64,000 nucleotides of DNA from Megamerina dolium (GCA_963854835.1 OY978525.1:68978754-69042753); one strand, 5' to 3'; positions 1 to 11,637 are shown, numbered from the stretch's first letter. A program made the numbers and translations. The notes: a model not told the origin generated them from the sequence alone.

Positions 1-1075
1 AAATTAATGACCAGCGCACGTTACTGCAGAACCATAGGCATTGAAATTAATTATATTGAGTTTAGTTTGAGGACATCATAAAGTCTATCATAAAATAAAT
101 ACGTTATGTATTTTCAATAGTTCTAAAATTTCTTAGTTTAGCTGCTGCGTATGAATATTCCAATGTAGATGTTTACCAACTACAAGTCTTAATATGAAAC
201 ACACAAATACTATCAAGAATATGCCCCCACAATAACCGCGTTGTTGCGAGATTTTGCGCAATAGTGGCACTTGAATGGTTAAATATTGATACGGTTGGGT
301 ATTGGTTGAAATAATTTAAAAATCCTGTTTTTTACTACAGCATTTTTTGGCACATATAGGCTGAAAATGCTTTATATGAAACACTGTACATACCAGCGCT
401 CTGCAGAAAAAATTATTTTATGAATACTAATTACTCGTGTACTAGACAGTACTCTCACTAATAACTCGCAACATAAGCAAATATTCATTACACTCTCTCC
501 TACCGTATATTTTTAATTAAATTGACACTACTTCAATTGCTGTAATATATTTATATGTTGTCTTCAAATTATTATATATAGTAAAAGAATTATCTCTGCC
601 ATACAGTGGTTGGAGAAGCCATGTTTTACACGAAAAATATATTTGAAAATTGTGATAAATTAGCCGGAATAAAACCATTCTTATTCAAAAATGGCCAATG
701 AACTCAAAACTGGTTAGTATTTTCAATAATATCTGCTGAGCAAGTCGTTGAATCCGTTTAATTCAACGAATTTGATCGTGACACAGTCTATGTGTTATGT
801 GTTGATAACTTTCTTAACAAATTTTTAATGGATTGTCGATTTGATATTACTTATTACACATGAAAAATTGCGATTTCACATGAAATCGCAATAGAAATTG
901 GTTGCTAAATTATCCATACCTTAATAACATGGTTATTTAACTAATGAGTATAACTAATGTAAATAATGAGTAGGACAAGTAGGGCCTTCATTTCTTTACC
1001 AAAAAGTAATACAATAGGTCTTTTAATGAACTCCGGAAAAAAAACTAGCGCATACTTTCGCCAAATAGAGTGGAG
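1..1075. other. AT-rich non-coding DNA
   Basis: No reading frame with recognisable protein similarity, no RNA gene and no clear repeat boundary was seen. The base composition is strongly AT-biased. It could be intergenic or intronic sequence of the host. Confidence 0.5.
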
Positions 1076-1490
1076 GCTATTTTCAGTGTTTAAAATGCTT
1101 CAGTCGAAGTAGTAAAAGTCCTAAAATTTTTGTTTTTCACTGCATTTATTGTTTTTAACTGCTTAAAATTATCCATTGCATTTTGAAAAAAATAAACAGC
1201 AGTTTCAGTAAAAGCCAAAGCAGAAAGCGATTACTGAAAATATGCGCAGCACTTTCGTCAGTTGTCGCTTTGCAAATTTTAATTTTGGTTTGCTTCTGCT
1301 TTTGGTCAGTAGCACAAATCAAAGCAGAAGCTATACGTCTGCTTTTGCAATTCGTCAGCAGTCATAGTCGAAGAAGCAGCAATCCGTTTGCTTCAGCAAG
1401 TCCTCAGCAGTCACATTCAAATATGCTTTGTTCTTGCTCTTTGATAAAATTGTTCTTGTTCTTGATAAATTTATATACATACATGTATTA
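1076..1490 (+). repeat. unclassified dispersed repeat, copy 1
   Basis: This stretch is homologous, in inverted orientation, to 5245-5551. Shared blocks include a cagtgtttaaaa start, the run aatatgcgcagcacttt, the block agtcgaagaagcag and a ttcttgataaattt...atatacat end. Copy 1 contains an extra insertion of roughly 60-100 bp relative to copy 2, rich in aaagcagaag motifs. A 102-codon open frame inside it starts at a non-ATG codon and is composition-driven, so I do not call it a gene. The pair could be two copies of an unknown element or the ends of one larger element; no target duplication was found. Confidence 0.55.
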
Positions 1491-2217
1491 ACCAGAGTTG
1501 GGAAAAATTCATAAATTTTTCAATGCATTGATTAATTAATGCTAATACAAAAAATTAATAATGTAAAAAAAAATGCTTAATGAAATTTTTTTTCATTAGA
1601 CTATCTAAGAAATGCTCTTGGAAGGAAAATTCTAATGAATGAAAAATTATATTGATTTTGCTCGTTTGCATTGATAGAAATCATCAAGATATTTCCTCGT
1701 GAAATATAAATAACTTCTATTGGTAGGACTTTGAATAATTATTTATATTTTAGCATATCTTTCCACATTACTATCCTGTATTATATAGTGGAAATGCAAC
1801 AAGTGATTGTTTAATCGTTAAAAATTATTAAACATTAAAAAAACTGATCTACACTTGTCCCATTTTCACTATACATATAGAAATTTTGTAATAAATAATT
1901 GGTCTTGTGTTAAATCAGTAGACTTATGTTGAATGTCCCATATCCCGCTTCCGCTACTATCTTTTCTGATCTTGACATTTTAACCCAAATTTCATCAAAG
2001 ATTTTTACTTCAAAATAAAATTAGTTAATGGTTTTTTATGCTTATCATTCTTAAAATGCAATAAGTTATTGCATTAGCATTAATTTGAAAATTTTAAATG
2101 CTAATAAAAAAAAAATTCCATTAGCATTATTTCTTTAAGAATTAATGCATTGAAATTTCCATTAGCATTAGATTTTCAAGATCAATACATTAAAATTTTT
2201 ATTTGCAAATTTGTATT
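1491..2217. other. AT-rich non-coding DNA with simple reiterations
   Basis: The sequence is very AT-rich, and variants of attagcattaa/attaatgcattga recur many times at about 1525-1580 and 2050-2190. No gene or element end was recognised. Confidence 0.45.
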
Positions 2218-2888
2218 TTTCACAACTGGACATTAGGCCGTAACTTGAAAAAAAGCGGGTTGAGTACGGTAAAACGATGCCACCGGCTCATAATCCCCAA
2301 AAAAAACAGTGCATTTTGCGGGATACATTGGCAGTTCTTGCAATGCTTCTGCCTGTTCTTCACACCAAATACGGCAATTTTGATTGTTCACGTATACATT
2401 CAAGCAGAAATGAGCTTCGTCGCTGAACACAATTTTCCGATAAAAAAGCTGATCTTCATCCAACTTTGACAGCGCTATTCACCAATAGTTAGCCGTTGTG
2501 GTAGTCGTTTTAAACGCTGCGAACGGCGTCGAAACGATAATACATGGTCATCAACAACACTGGCGGATACAACTGCGATATTTTCCTCTGTTCGTACTCT
2601 ACGTATGCGTGTTGGTGGTTTAATGTCCATTCCAAAGATTCCAAATAGCCGCCTCAGAAGGTCGCCGAAACTGACCATAAAATGGAAGAAGTGCACGATG
2701 CACTTTCTTAACCGAGCATGAATTTTGATAATAAAATTCAATAATCTGCAAGCGTTGTTGGTTTGTAAGTCGATTCATCGTTAAATTATAGACCAAACTA
2801 AACATGTTTGACAGTAAAGTGTTACACGAAAACAGCAGGGCTGTCAAAAATAGTGTTCCCAAACAGATTGTTGAAAAAATCACCCTGT
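2218..2888 (-). pseudogene. Tc1/mariner-superfamily transposase relic
   Basis: Three minus-strand fragments belong to one cut-and-paste transposase broken by frameshifts and deletions. The N-terminal piece (about 2640-2797) starts MNRLTNQQRLQIIEFYYQ, a helix-turn-helix. The middle piece (about 2475-2625) contains RRVRTEENIAVVSASV. The catalytic piece (2233-2463) has FSDEAHF, the first catalytic Asp, followed by NQNCRIW. The second and third catalytic residues are missing, so it cannot be active. The high-coordinate end carries gaaaaaatcaccctgta (2873-2889), which matches the inverted repeat at the end of the relic at 5184, so both belong to one DD41D-like family. The low-coordinate end is lost. 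Confidence 0.75.
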
Positions 2889-3637
2889 AAAAGAAATATT
2901 CTATATATGTACGTATTTGCTATTTTAGTTTCTATGTTCTATGTTTTGCTTTTTCCTTTTCCAATAAACGAATATTTGATAATACTACAAGTATGGTTAT
3001 TTGAAAATGCATTACGATATCCATATTATGCGTTATACAGGCCTATCATGAACAAATTTCTCCGGAAAATTTCACGCGAATAATTTCAGCAATTCATTTC
3101 AGATTGCTGACAAACCAAACATTTCCATGCGAATTTTTGTCAGCGATATGCTTGAATAAGAAAATTAACGGTACCTAGTACATATAGGTTGCGCAGTATC
3201 TTTATCATGTTTACCAATAAAAACGATCACTCTGAGCTTGGTGACCCGAGCGCAGATATTGCATTAACAGCAACAATAACAACACTAATCACACCTTACA
3301 CAGTGTGTATAAGGAATCCGTATGCTGTTACAACAACAACAGCATCCGGCCTATCATAAACAAATTTCTCCCGAAAATTTGTTTCGGGGCAAGAGCCCTT
3401 TGGAGCTCATAAGTGGAACATATTTATTTTTAGTTTTTAATACGAAGATCTCCAATGTCTTCATTTCGTACACACAAAGTTGTTTTATATCTCTCATGGT
3501 TTTGGTTATAGGAGTTTAAACACGTCTGTCACGTTATACAATTTGCCAACAGAGTTCTGATGCGGTTGGACATTCTATACATTTACTCAACCAATTGTAT
3601 TTCTTTTTCAGTATGTGTAGTTAAAGGATTAGAGATG
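2889..3637. other. non-coding DNA between relics
   Basis: No protein similarity was seen. A caacaataacaacac-type simple stretch lies at 3270-3340. At 3350-3430 there is a short block (gagccctttggagctcataagtgg...acatattta) similar to the 3' end of the SINE at 3638-4012, so an older SINE 3' end probably lies here. Confidence 0.45.
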
Positions 3638-4012
3638 GGACTGTGCCGTAGCTCAGTGGTTAGTGTGTTCGCCTTCTGATCTGTAGGTCGTGGTTCAATC
3701 CCCGGCTGATGCATAACAAATTTAATATCGATAAGATTTTTCTTTCGAACGATACCCACCTGTCGGCAAGCAATTGGCAATTCTTCCGACAGTAACATCT
3801 TGCCATGAAAAAGCTTCTAAAAGAACTCTGTGACAAAGCTCAGAAAAAGTGATGTCACAAGTGTTCTGCCGTTCGGAACCGGCTAAAATAAGTAGGTCCC
3901 TTCTAATATTGTCCAAAAATTTAAGACGCACAACAGTAATGGAAGAGAAGCTCGGCCAATGAGCCCTTTGGGGCTTTAAGTGCCACATATTTATTTATTT
4001 TTTTTTTTTTTT
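3638..4012 (+). repeat. tRNA-derived SINE, full-length copy 1
   Basis: The 5' part looks like a tRNA gene. TAGCTCAGTGG at 3649-3659 fits the RNA polymerase III A box and GGTTCAATCCC at 3692-3702 fits the B box. A body of about 280 bp follows (cacctgtcggcaagcaattg, ccctttggggctttaagtg) and the copy ends in a ttatttatt(t)n tail at 3991-4012. Homologous copies occur at 38160-38522 (minus), 42177-43726 (split by a transposon) and 51343-51656 (minus), with fragments at 6848-7087 and 12098-12420. SINEs are non-autonomous and are transcribed from the internal promoter; which LINE moves this one cannot be told here. Confidence 0.8.
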
Positions 4013-4770
4013 GATGAGACTGTAACCAAAAGAAAGTCATGATTATCTTGAAAAAATTTTCGCATGAATATGCATTTTAAATTGCTAACAAGTGGAAACT
4101 TTCACGCGAAAATTGGTTCAGGATAAGCCTGAATGTATATATTTTTTGTTTTATTTACAAATATGCGCGATCTGTAATATTACACTTGTGAAAGTTATTG
4201 TAATATAAAAAAAATTAAAAAGAGGGCATGAATGGTACTAAAAACAACAAAGGTAAAGATATTATAAAAAAAAATTTAAAGCGCTTGGAGAATATATTAT
4301 TATAAGATTACAATATCTTCGAAGGACACAACTGGAATCGAATTTTAAGAGGATTTTGAATTGCATTCTTGTTTGTATATTTCATAGGTAAATATTTTGG
4401 CACCAATGATCAGAATTTGATGGACAGATGAAATGTTTCGTACGTTTTTGGCAATTGAAAATATATCAGTTGTCCTCTAAATGCCATTTGTATCATCAAA
4501 ATCTGTTTTTTCATGTTTGTTTTTACTCTTTTTAGACATTAAATGTTATGTTAAAAACAAAATTTTTTGCATGTGTATTTTCTATGTAATATTTTTTGTA
4601 TGTCTGAAATGAAATGAAAACTTTGTTACTTTAATTTTTCAATATAAAATAATTAATAATAATATAAATACAATATATATTTAATAAAAACTTTGTAAAA
4701 TTTATTTTGGTTTTTTAATTTTCAATATGAAAGAACTAATAATTAGCTTGCAAAAACACTTCATATTAGA
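4013..4770. other. AT-rich non-coding DNA
   Basis: No gene, structured RNA or element end was recognised in this interval. Confidence 0.45.
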
Positions 4771-5184
4771 AGAGGCACATGCCACAGAGCACGTGAAACA
4801 ATGGCCCAATTGAGATGCCAGGTCGGTGAACAGTTTACTTCCCGTTTGGAGCCGGTCAATTATCCGGCTTGATCGTGGTATTTAACGCCTTTAGACTATT
4901 TTTTGTGGGCCTATACTAAGGCTCATGTTTATAGCGACAAGCCCACAACGGTTGATGCACTGGAAGCCAATATTGAAGAATATATTCGTGAGATACCGGC
5001 CGATATGTTGGAGAGAGTATGCCAAAATTGGAACCAGGGTATGTACCTTTTGAGGCGCAGCCGCGGTCAACATTTACATGAAATCGTCTTTAAACATTGA
5101 ATTATATAGATCGTTCGTATAGATTTTTCTAAATTCTATGTTTTTTTTTTAATCAAATCCGAAGTCTTAAAAAATCACCCTGTA
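4771..5184 (+). pseudogene. DD41D-type mariner transposase relic, C-terminal part
   Basis: The plus-strand frame begins just after the second catalytic Asp (remnant GTCHRARETM), reaches the third catalytic motif LTPLDYFLWAY and ends with RRSRGQHLHEIVFKH and a stop at about 5100. A stop codon interrupts the frame just upstream of the LTPLDYF motif, and the N-terminal half is gone. The spacing of the C-terminal motif matches the better preserved copy at 42278-43350. The element ends with aaaaatcaccctgtac near 5184, the same terminal repeat as at 2873-2889. It is a dead 5'-truncated copy. Confidence 0.75.
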
Positions 5185-5244
5185 CAAAAAGAGATTCTTC
5201 TATTTTTAAATTCCTTAAAATGAAATAACTAGTAATTAATATAT

Positions 5245-5551
5245 GTACAATGTATATGTATATGAATTTATCAAGAAAGAAGGATCAAAAACAGAGCACA
5301 TTTAATTGGGACTACTGACGACTTGAGAAAGCAAACGAATTCCTGCTTCTTCGACTACGACTTCTGACGAAACCAAAGCAAAATGAAAATTTGCAAATCG
5401 GCGACTGCCGACAGTGCTGCGCTTATTCTCATTAATCGTTGTCTGCTTTTGCTTTGATTGAAACTGCGTTTTTTTTTTTCAGAAGCATAAAAAGAAACAA
5501 AAGCAAATGAAATAAAACTTATTGCAGGTTTTTAAACACTGGCTATTTTTA
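5245..5551 (-). repeat. unclassified dispersed repeat, copy 2
   Basis: The reverse complement aligns with 1076-1490 over most of its length (see that entry). The two copies are inverted and flank 3.8 kb that holds a SINE and two mariner relics. Confidence 0.55.
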
Positions 5552-5639
5552 TTTCACTGACCCACTGTAGCAGCTGTTCCAAATAACACAAAGTGTATTA
5601 AAACATTAGTAATTAATATAATTTATTCTACAATTACCA

Positions 5640-6846
5640 TCACATAATTTATAAGATGTGTTCTAACAAATATGAAGTCAATTTTCGAAAATTCAAAATA
5701 GCGCATCCAATATGACATCCAAGAACTTTAAGGTGTACAATCTTAAATCCGCTGTTTTTGGTAAAAAAAAACATACCATGCCCATCTCTCGGGCAATTTG
5801 TGTATACCATGCCAAAAGAATTCCTCATTTTTCGAGGCAGACCACTCGTCAAGCCATTTTCCGACGTCTTTATACGAATTGAAGTGCTGTTCGGCGAGCG
5901 CGTGACCCATCGTCGAAAACAGGTGAGAGTCAGAGGGTGCCAGGTCTGGTGAATACTTGGGATGAGATAGCACCTCCCAATTGAGTCTATCCAAGTAGTT
6001 TTGACGTGTACAATGGGGCTTTGTCGTGGAGAAAAATCAGCTTCTCATGTCTTTGTTCAAAACCGGGCCTTTTTTAACCCAAAGCACGGCGCAATTTCAC
6101 TAGTTGTTGGTGGTAGCGTTGAGCATTGACAGTTTCACCATGTTTCAACAGCTCGTGGTAGATGACACCCTGCTGATCCCACCAAACGCTCAGCATCGTC
6201 TAGCGTCCAAAGCGATTTGGTCTTGGAAAATAAGTTGCTGGTTGGCCTGCATCGACCCACGATTTTTTTCGTTTAGAATTTTCAAAGTATATCCACTTTT
6301 CATCCCAAGTCACCACAAGATGCAGGAAAGACTTTCTTTTTTGTCTAGCAAGCAAGATTTCGCATGTGTTTTGGTGTCGCTCCATCTGCCTATCGTTCAA
6401 TTCATGGGGTACCCATTTTCCAGAATTTTGAACCTTCCTCATGGCTCGTAAACGTATGGAAATGGCTTGCTGAGTCACACCTAACTGTTCGGCAAGCATT
6501 TTTTGCGATTGGGTGTCGTCCTCATCCAAAAGAGCTTGCAAATCATGGTCCTCAACTTTTCTGGGTCTATTTTCATGCTTCTTGTCACTCAAGTCAAAAT
6601 GGCCTTCTTTAAACCAACGAAACCAGTGTCTGCAAGTGGTTTCCGATAGCGCACTGTCTCCACATTTATATGGGCGCCAAGTGGTAGTCAGAGTGCACAG
6701 TGTTCTTTATTCGCAACGAAATGGATTGCCGAGTCACTCCTAAATATTCAGCAAACTTTTTGAATTCGACACTGGTTTTATTCCAATAAAGCTTTTAATT
6801 CAGCATATTCAAACGTTGCTGGCATTCCCTTACACTCTTTATCGAT
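5640..6846 (-). pseudogene. mariner (DD34D) transposase relic
   Basis: Read on the minus strand, the N-terminal region (about 6840-6595) gives a mariner-like start (ATFEYAELKALLE) broken by stops. The main piece 6592-6200 contains the second HTH (LAEQLGVTQQAISIRLRAM), the linker WVPHEL and the first catalytic motif TWDEKWIYFEN. A frameshifted distal piece (5994-5743) has SPDLAPSDSHLF with the third catalytic Asp and the usual C-terminus. The region with the second Asp is degraded. Length and motif order match mariner transposases of about 345 residues. The first 181 bp of this copy occur again at 8008-8189. The terminal repeats could not be delimited. Confidence 0.85.
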
Positions 6847-6847
6847 T

Positions 6848-7087
6848 GCCGGAAAAATTGCCGATTCTTGCCGACAGGTGGATACCGTTAAAAAAAATTT
6901 TTTTTAGATCTTAAATTTTGTTTTACTTCAGCCGGACATTGAAGTTACGACCTGCAGATCAGAACGCTGTCCAAATTTAACACGCACTACAGTATTGGAA
7001 GAGAAGTTCGGTGGTATCACAATGGGTCTTTCTGGCCTAAGTGTGTCCTATCAGAGAGTGAGGGCAGCCACAATAACCTAACCTAAT
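6848..7087 (-). repeat. rearranged SINE fragment
   Basis: 6848-6970 reads as the minus-strand SINE head and body (gattcttgccgacaggtgg, gacctgcagatcagaacg). From 6970 the sequence switches to a plus-strand SINE 3' part (cactacagtattggaagagaag) followed by a variant 3' end, tggcctaagtgtgtcctat...taacctaaccta. The switch in orientation implies rearrangement or two abutting copies. It directly abuts the 5' end of the mariner relic. Confidence 0.6.
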
Positions 7088-8007
7088 ATGGATGTCAATG
7101 TTTAGAGAGTTATACATTTACAGTTGATTCGACAGCGGTCAACTGCCAAAATATAAGTTTTGTGGCATATTCGGATTTAGCACTATGATCCTGCAGTTTA
7201 ATTAAAATCGTAACAGTCCTTCAAATTTTTCGCCTAAAACATGGCTTCTCCGACCGCTATGTGCAATGCGATTCCCAATTAAATTCCCAAAAATGTTCAT
7301 TAGGGTGGCCCTGATTTAGAGAGCATTTTAAACTCTCATAGGCTTAAAATATTCCACTTGATAAAAAAATAGCAGTATCGTTGGGGCAAAGCAAAATACC
7401 GCCAACTAAGAAAAAATATATATATAATTGCAGGTTTAGAACATTTATTGTGAACATAATAAAGTAGGAATTTTTTGTCGGCGATGTCTACATAAAGTGT
7501 TGCATAAGCTCAAAGTTCAGATTTTCGATCAAAATTATTCTGCAAAGTCAGAAGTTTTAATTTACGATATGGTACAAAACAAATTCCGCTCCAGATTGAA
7601 GGCCATATGCCTTCTGTAAACTTCTCCGTCAAAAAATTTTTAAAATTTTATGTTCGCAAAATGAGCAGTATTCGAAGGAACTTATTTTTTTTTTTCTTCA
7701 GTTAACCATATTCTTCATTTATGCTATATCGTTGACACTACGCATGATTTCTTTACTTGCTATGCTTGGAAAATATTGAAGAGATAAAATTGATTTGCAT
7801 TCGATTGCCTACCTATATGTGGGCAGATATGAAGATATTTTCCTATTTCGTAGTAGTGTACATTAATTTCGTGTAGCTGCTGCCTTATCGGATGGTTAAA
7901 TATGCTTAAAAGATATGTGGAAGGTATTTAAAACTAAGGAAGCGGACTAAAATTTCACTTTAGTTGACGTTTGGAGTTCTTGTCGATTTTCAAATGTTCT
8001 AAGCTTT
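7088..8007. other. non-coding DNA
   Basis: No coding similarity or repeat was recognised. The only notable point is that it lies between two copies of the mariner 5' end (6668-6848 and 8008-8189). Confidence 0.45.
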
Positions 8008-8189
8008 TATATGGGCGCCAAGTGGTAGTCAGAGTGCACAGTGTTCTTTATTCGCAACGAAATAGATAGCCGAGTCACTCCCAAATATTCAGCAAACTTT
8101 TTGAATTCGACACTGGTTTTATTCCAATAAAGCTTTTAATTCAGCATATTCAAACGCTGCTGGCATTCCCTTACACTCTTTATCGATTG
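8008..8189 (-). pseudogene. 5' fragment of a mariner element
   Basis: Nearly identical to 6668-6848, the 5' end of the mariner relic on the same strand, with only a few substitutions such as atggattgcc/atagatagcc. It contains the remnant of the N-terminal transposase codons and nothing more. It is either a second truncated copy or a segmental duplicate; downstream flanks differ. Confidence 0.75.
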
Positions 8190-8506
8190 TCTCAAAACCA
8201 CCGTTGAGCCATCCAAGCCAAAATTCACAAGTTCAAAGCGATGCGATGACTTTCCACTGCACTTTTATTCAGTTGAAAACAAAAAAGCTAAGCATCAGAG
8301 GTAAAAAAATTATTACACTCCAAAGGCATACTGATTTCAACAGATGACGCTTCAACATAAAGATAATTGCCACATACTTTAATGGAATTAAATACTACTA
8401 TTGACCTCTGTTGAAAATCCTTTAAAATATACTTGCGCAACCAATATGTTTCAAAGAACTGTTCAAGAGACAAAATTTACTAGTTGCGGCAAAATCTAAA
8501 TTTACT
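8190..8506. other. non-coding DNA ending in a LINE target duplication
   Basis: No gene seen. The last 13 bp (8494-8506, atctaaatttact) are the left copy of the target-site duplication of the LINE at 8507-10252. Confidence 0.5.
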
Positions 8507-10252
8507 ACTTACATACTTACTTATGTGGCCATTACAACCGAATATCGATTTAGGCCGAAAATAACATGCTTCGCCAGCCATCTCTGTTCTTCGCTAGCTG
8601 GCGCCAGTTAGAAATTCCAAGCGCCTTCGTTCTCCAGTCTTGGTCTTTCCACTGGAGGTTTGGTCTTCCTCTTCTGCGTCGTCCTCCAGCGGGTTCCGAA
8701 TATAACACCTTCTTAGCTGGAGCGTGTTCTTCCATTCGCTCGACATGACCTAGCCAGCGCAGCCGCTGGATTTTGATGCGCTTTACTATGTCAATATCGG
8801 CATACAGCTCGTACAGCTCATTGTTGTACCTTATTCTCGCCACTAACGCAAATAGGTCCAAAGATCTTGCGTAGGACTTTTCTCTCGAAAACTCCAAGCA
8901 TTTGCTCATCCGAGGTGGAAATTGTCCAGGCTTCAGCGCTATATGTTAGGACAGGCATGATGAGAGACTTGTGTAGTGTAGTTTTCGTTCTTCGAGAGAG
9001 GGCTCGACTTCTCAATTGCTTACTAAGCCCAAAGTAACACCTGTTAGCAAGAGTTATCCTACGCATGATCTCCAAGATGACGTCATTACTGCTGTTAATT
9101 CTGGTTCCAAGATAGACAAAGTCCCTTACTACTTCAAAAGCGTAGTTGTCAACAGTGACGTGCTGTCCAAGACGCCGGGACTCTTTGTTTGTTGACACTA
9201 GATACTTCGTCTTGCCCTCGTTCACCGTGAGACTCATCCGAAGCGACTCTCTTTCCAACTCTGAGAATGCTGCACTGACTGCTCGCGTGTTCATGCCGAT
9301 TATGTCAATATCGTCGGCATACGCTAACAGCATGACACTTTTGTTGAAGATAGTGCCATTATGTCGTAGATCAGCAGCTCGTATTATTTTCTCCATAATA
9401 AGATTGAAGAAGTCGCACAATAACGAATCACCTTGTCTGAAACCCCGTTCGGTATTAAACGGTGGGGAGAGGTCCTTCCCAATTTTCACTGCACAACGGG
9501 AGTTATGCAGTGTCATTCTACAAAGTCGAATGAGCTTTGCAGGAATACCGAACTCAGACATTGTTGCGTAGAGGTAATCCCTTACCGGACTGTCGAAAGC
9601 GGCTTTATAATCAACAAATAGATGGTGTGTGTCGATCTGTTTTTCTTGGGTATTCCCCAGGATTTGGCGCAGTGTGAAAATCTGGTCGATGGTGGATTTA
9701 CCAGGTCTGAAGCCACACTGATAAGGTCCAATCAGGTTGCTGAGCATAGGCTTCAACCTTTCACACAGTACGCTCGATAGAACCTTTTTTGCGATGCGCA
9801 GGAGACTTATTCCACGGTAGTTGGCGCAAATTGTGGGGTCTCCTTTTTATGTACAGGACAGAGAACACTGAGCCTCCAATCATGAGGCATGCTTTCATCC
9901 GACCATATTCTGCTTATGAGCTGGTGCATGCGGGTGAGCAGCTCATCGCCTCCGGTCTTAAACAACTCGGCAGGCAGGCCATCAGCACCTGCAGCTTTGT
10001 TGTTCTTCAGCCTTAAAATGGCCGTTTCAACCTCGTCATAGTCGGGTGGTGGAACATCAACACCATCATCTGTAATTGGGGTTATCGGGCATTCTCCTCC
10101 ACTGGCGGAATTGTTCGTAGCATCGCCATTCAGTAACGTGGAGAAGTGTTCCCTCCATAGGCTCAGTACACTCTGGACATCTGTAACCAGATTCCCATTT
10201 CCATCACGACAAGAAGAGGCTCCGGGATTTAAACCTACACTCTCCTACCTAC
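8507..10252 (-). mobile_element. 5'-truncated RTE-like LINE, copy A
   Basis: A non-LTR retrotransposon copied by target-primed reverse transcription. It is bounded by 13-bp duplications atctaaatttact (8494-8506 and 10253-10265). The 3' end on the minus strand is a short taag-type microsatellite (8507-8524), as usual for RTE-clade elements, with no poly(A). It contains only the reverse transcriptase and C-terminal part. Similarity to copy B (38727-41945) ends near 10234, in the region after the endonuclease, and 18 extra bp lie between that point and the target duplication. Confidence 0.8.
8550..9850 (-). pseudogene. RTE-like reverse transcriptase, broken
   Basis: The minus-strand frame contains the RT palm motifs in order: NYRGISLLRIAKKVLS, YQCGFRPGKSTIDQIF, FVDYKAAFDSP, ERGFRQGDSLLCD and the active-site box LLAYADDIDIIG, followed by VYLGTRINSS. 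The C-terminal domain has VLTYSAEAWTIS and ERKVLRKIFGP, typical of the endonuclease-RT proteins often annotated as craniofacial development protein 2-like. A frameshift near 8890 moves the last 110 codons (LRWLGHVERMEEHAPAKKV) to another frame, and a one-base loss in a run of A residues near 9850 breaks the upstream frame. The copy is therefore inactive although the YADD box is intact. Clade assignment to RTE rests on the 3' tail and the C-terminal motif. Confidence 0.85.
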
Positions 10253-10265
10253 ATCTAAATTTACT

Positions 10266-11490
10266 TTGTATATTTTACTGGTGTCTGTTAAGTTGCAAAG
10301 TAAAGCAGAATTTATCATAATAACACCATCCCACAAAATTCAGCTTTTGTGTGTATACATCAAGAAGACCTGTATTTTCTGAAAGTAGGGCTAAAAAAAG
10401 ATACACATATCTGATCGTCTTCTAGATCAGTCCGTTTACGTTTTTAGTAGTTAATAATATAAATTTTCCAATGCAAAATTGCACTCTGAACTCAAATATG
10501 ATCAAATAAAACTTCGTCACTAAAATCACCAAGATTGGGCAGGAAGAAATCCAGATGATTATGGAGAAAATGAAAGTTAGGTGACCTGTTAAGACCCGTC
10601 GCATGATACGCAAAAATAATCGTCCACTAAATTTAGTCTATCTGAATATTAGTCTATCTTTTTTGCAATCCTACTTTCAGAACGTCTTGCTCATGTGAGC
10701 AAATACTTGTATGTGTCGGACAGTGTAATACACTGGTATGCCATTCTGCTTTGTTGATATAGGTAGTATAATTTTCTATAACCACTGTTGCTAAGCAAGG
10801 GATGGTAAAATATATTGTATGTATTTATTTAATACCATTATTTAATTAATATAAAATTCGAAGATAAAGTCAGGAGCCATGGCTATCATGCCGACAGCTT
10901 TTGTCTTCATTCATTATCTTAGAATTATATTATATTCATTATAAGTTTAAAATCGGGGACTAAAAACTAAGCGTTTTACTAATAATAAGGCCGTTATTTC
11001 TTCTATATTTACGTACTCTTAACACACATATTGTTATCAAAATGATACTTAACTAAATGTTGAATGGTAAACACATATGTTAAGACGGAAAAAATCCAAA
11101 TATTATGCTTAAATAAAAGTTTAAAGTTTTTGAAAACAAACACTTTCCTAACTTTAAGGCTCACGCTTTAATTTAAAAATTTCATCAATCGGCACGAAAC
11201 TGTCTATTTTATAATTTATTATCAAATCGAATATTATTAGCCTATGAGAAGTAGAATACGTGTACAACATGTTTCTATCAAATATTTACAGGCCACTTTA
11301 ATGTTCATGCATACATATTTTATCTAAAAAATTTGGGGGCGATGTCTATCAGACCATATTCTTTGATATTTCATTATTTAGACTTGATCAAATACTAGGT
11401 AAGCAAGGCTCTAAATCAAAGGATGCTTACGCTTCGAAAATAAGCTTAGCTTCGCGAGTTGTCAATGTCGAGAGACAGGTATGCTTATGT

Positions 11491-11493
<3 letters not shown>
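10266..11493. other. AT-rich non-coding DNA
   Basis: No transposon motif, RNA gene or coding similarity was seen over 1.2 kb. If the exon at 11667 belongs to a host gene, this would be upstream intron. Confidence 0.5.
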
Positions 11494-11560
<67 letters not shown>

Positions 11561-11578
11561 TATACGTATGTATATATT

Positions 11579-11635
<57 letters not shown>
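11494..11635. repeat. (AT)n microsatellite
   Basis: About 140 bp of nearly pure AT dinucleotides with a few C/G interruptions around 11553-11592. It ends about 30 bp upstream of the probable host exon. Open frames of alternating Ile-Tyr codons in it are artefacts. Confidence 0.95.

Positions 11636-11637
<2 letters not shown>

Noticed and set aside
1183..1491. 102-codon plus-strand frame starting with a hydrophobic segment
   Set aside because: Starts at a non-ATG codon, lies within a dispersed repeat whose inverted copy does not keep the frame, and resembles no protein.
3640..3715. Functional tRNA gene
   Set aside because: A and B boxes are present, but no clear anticodon arm or acceptor pairing was found, and the unit is followed by a SINE body repeated elsewhere.
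9146..9571. Plus-strand frames opposite the RTE, LOA and gypsy coding regions
   Set aside because: Antisense shadows of clearly coding minus-strand RT, endonuclease and gag/pol sequence, with no motif of their own.
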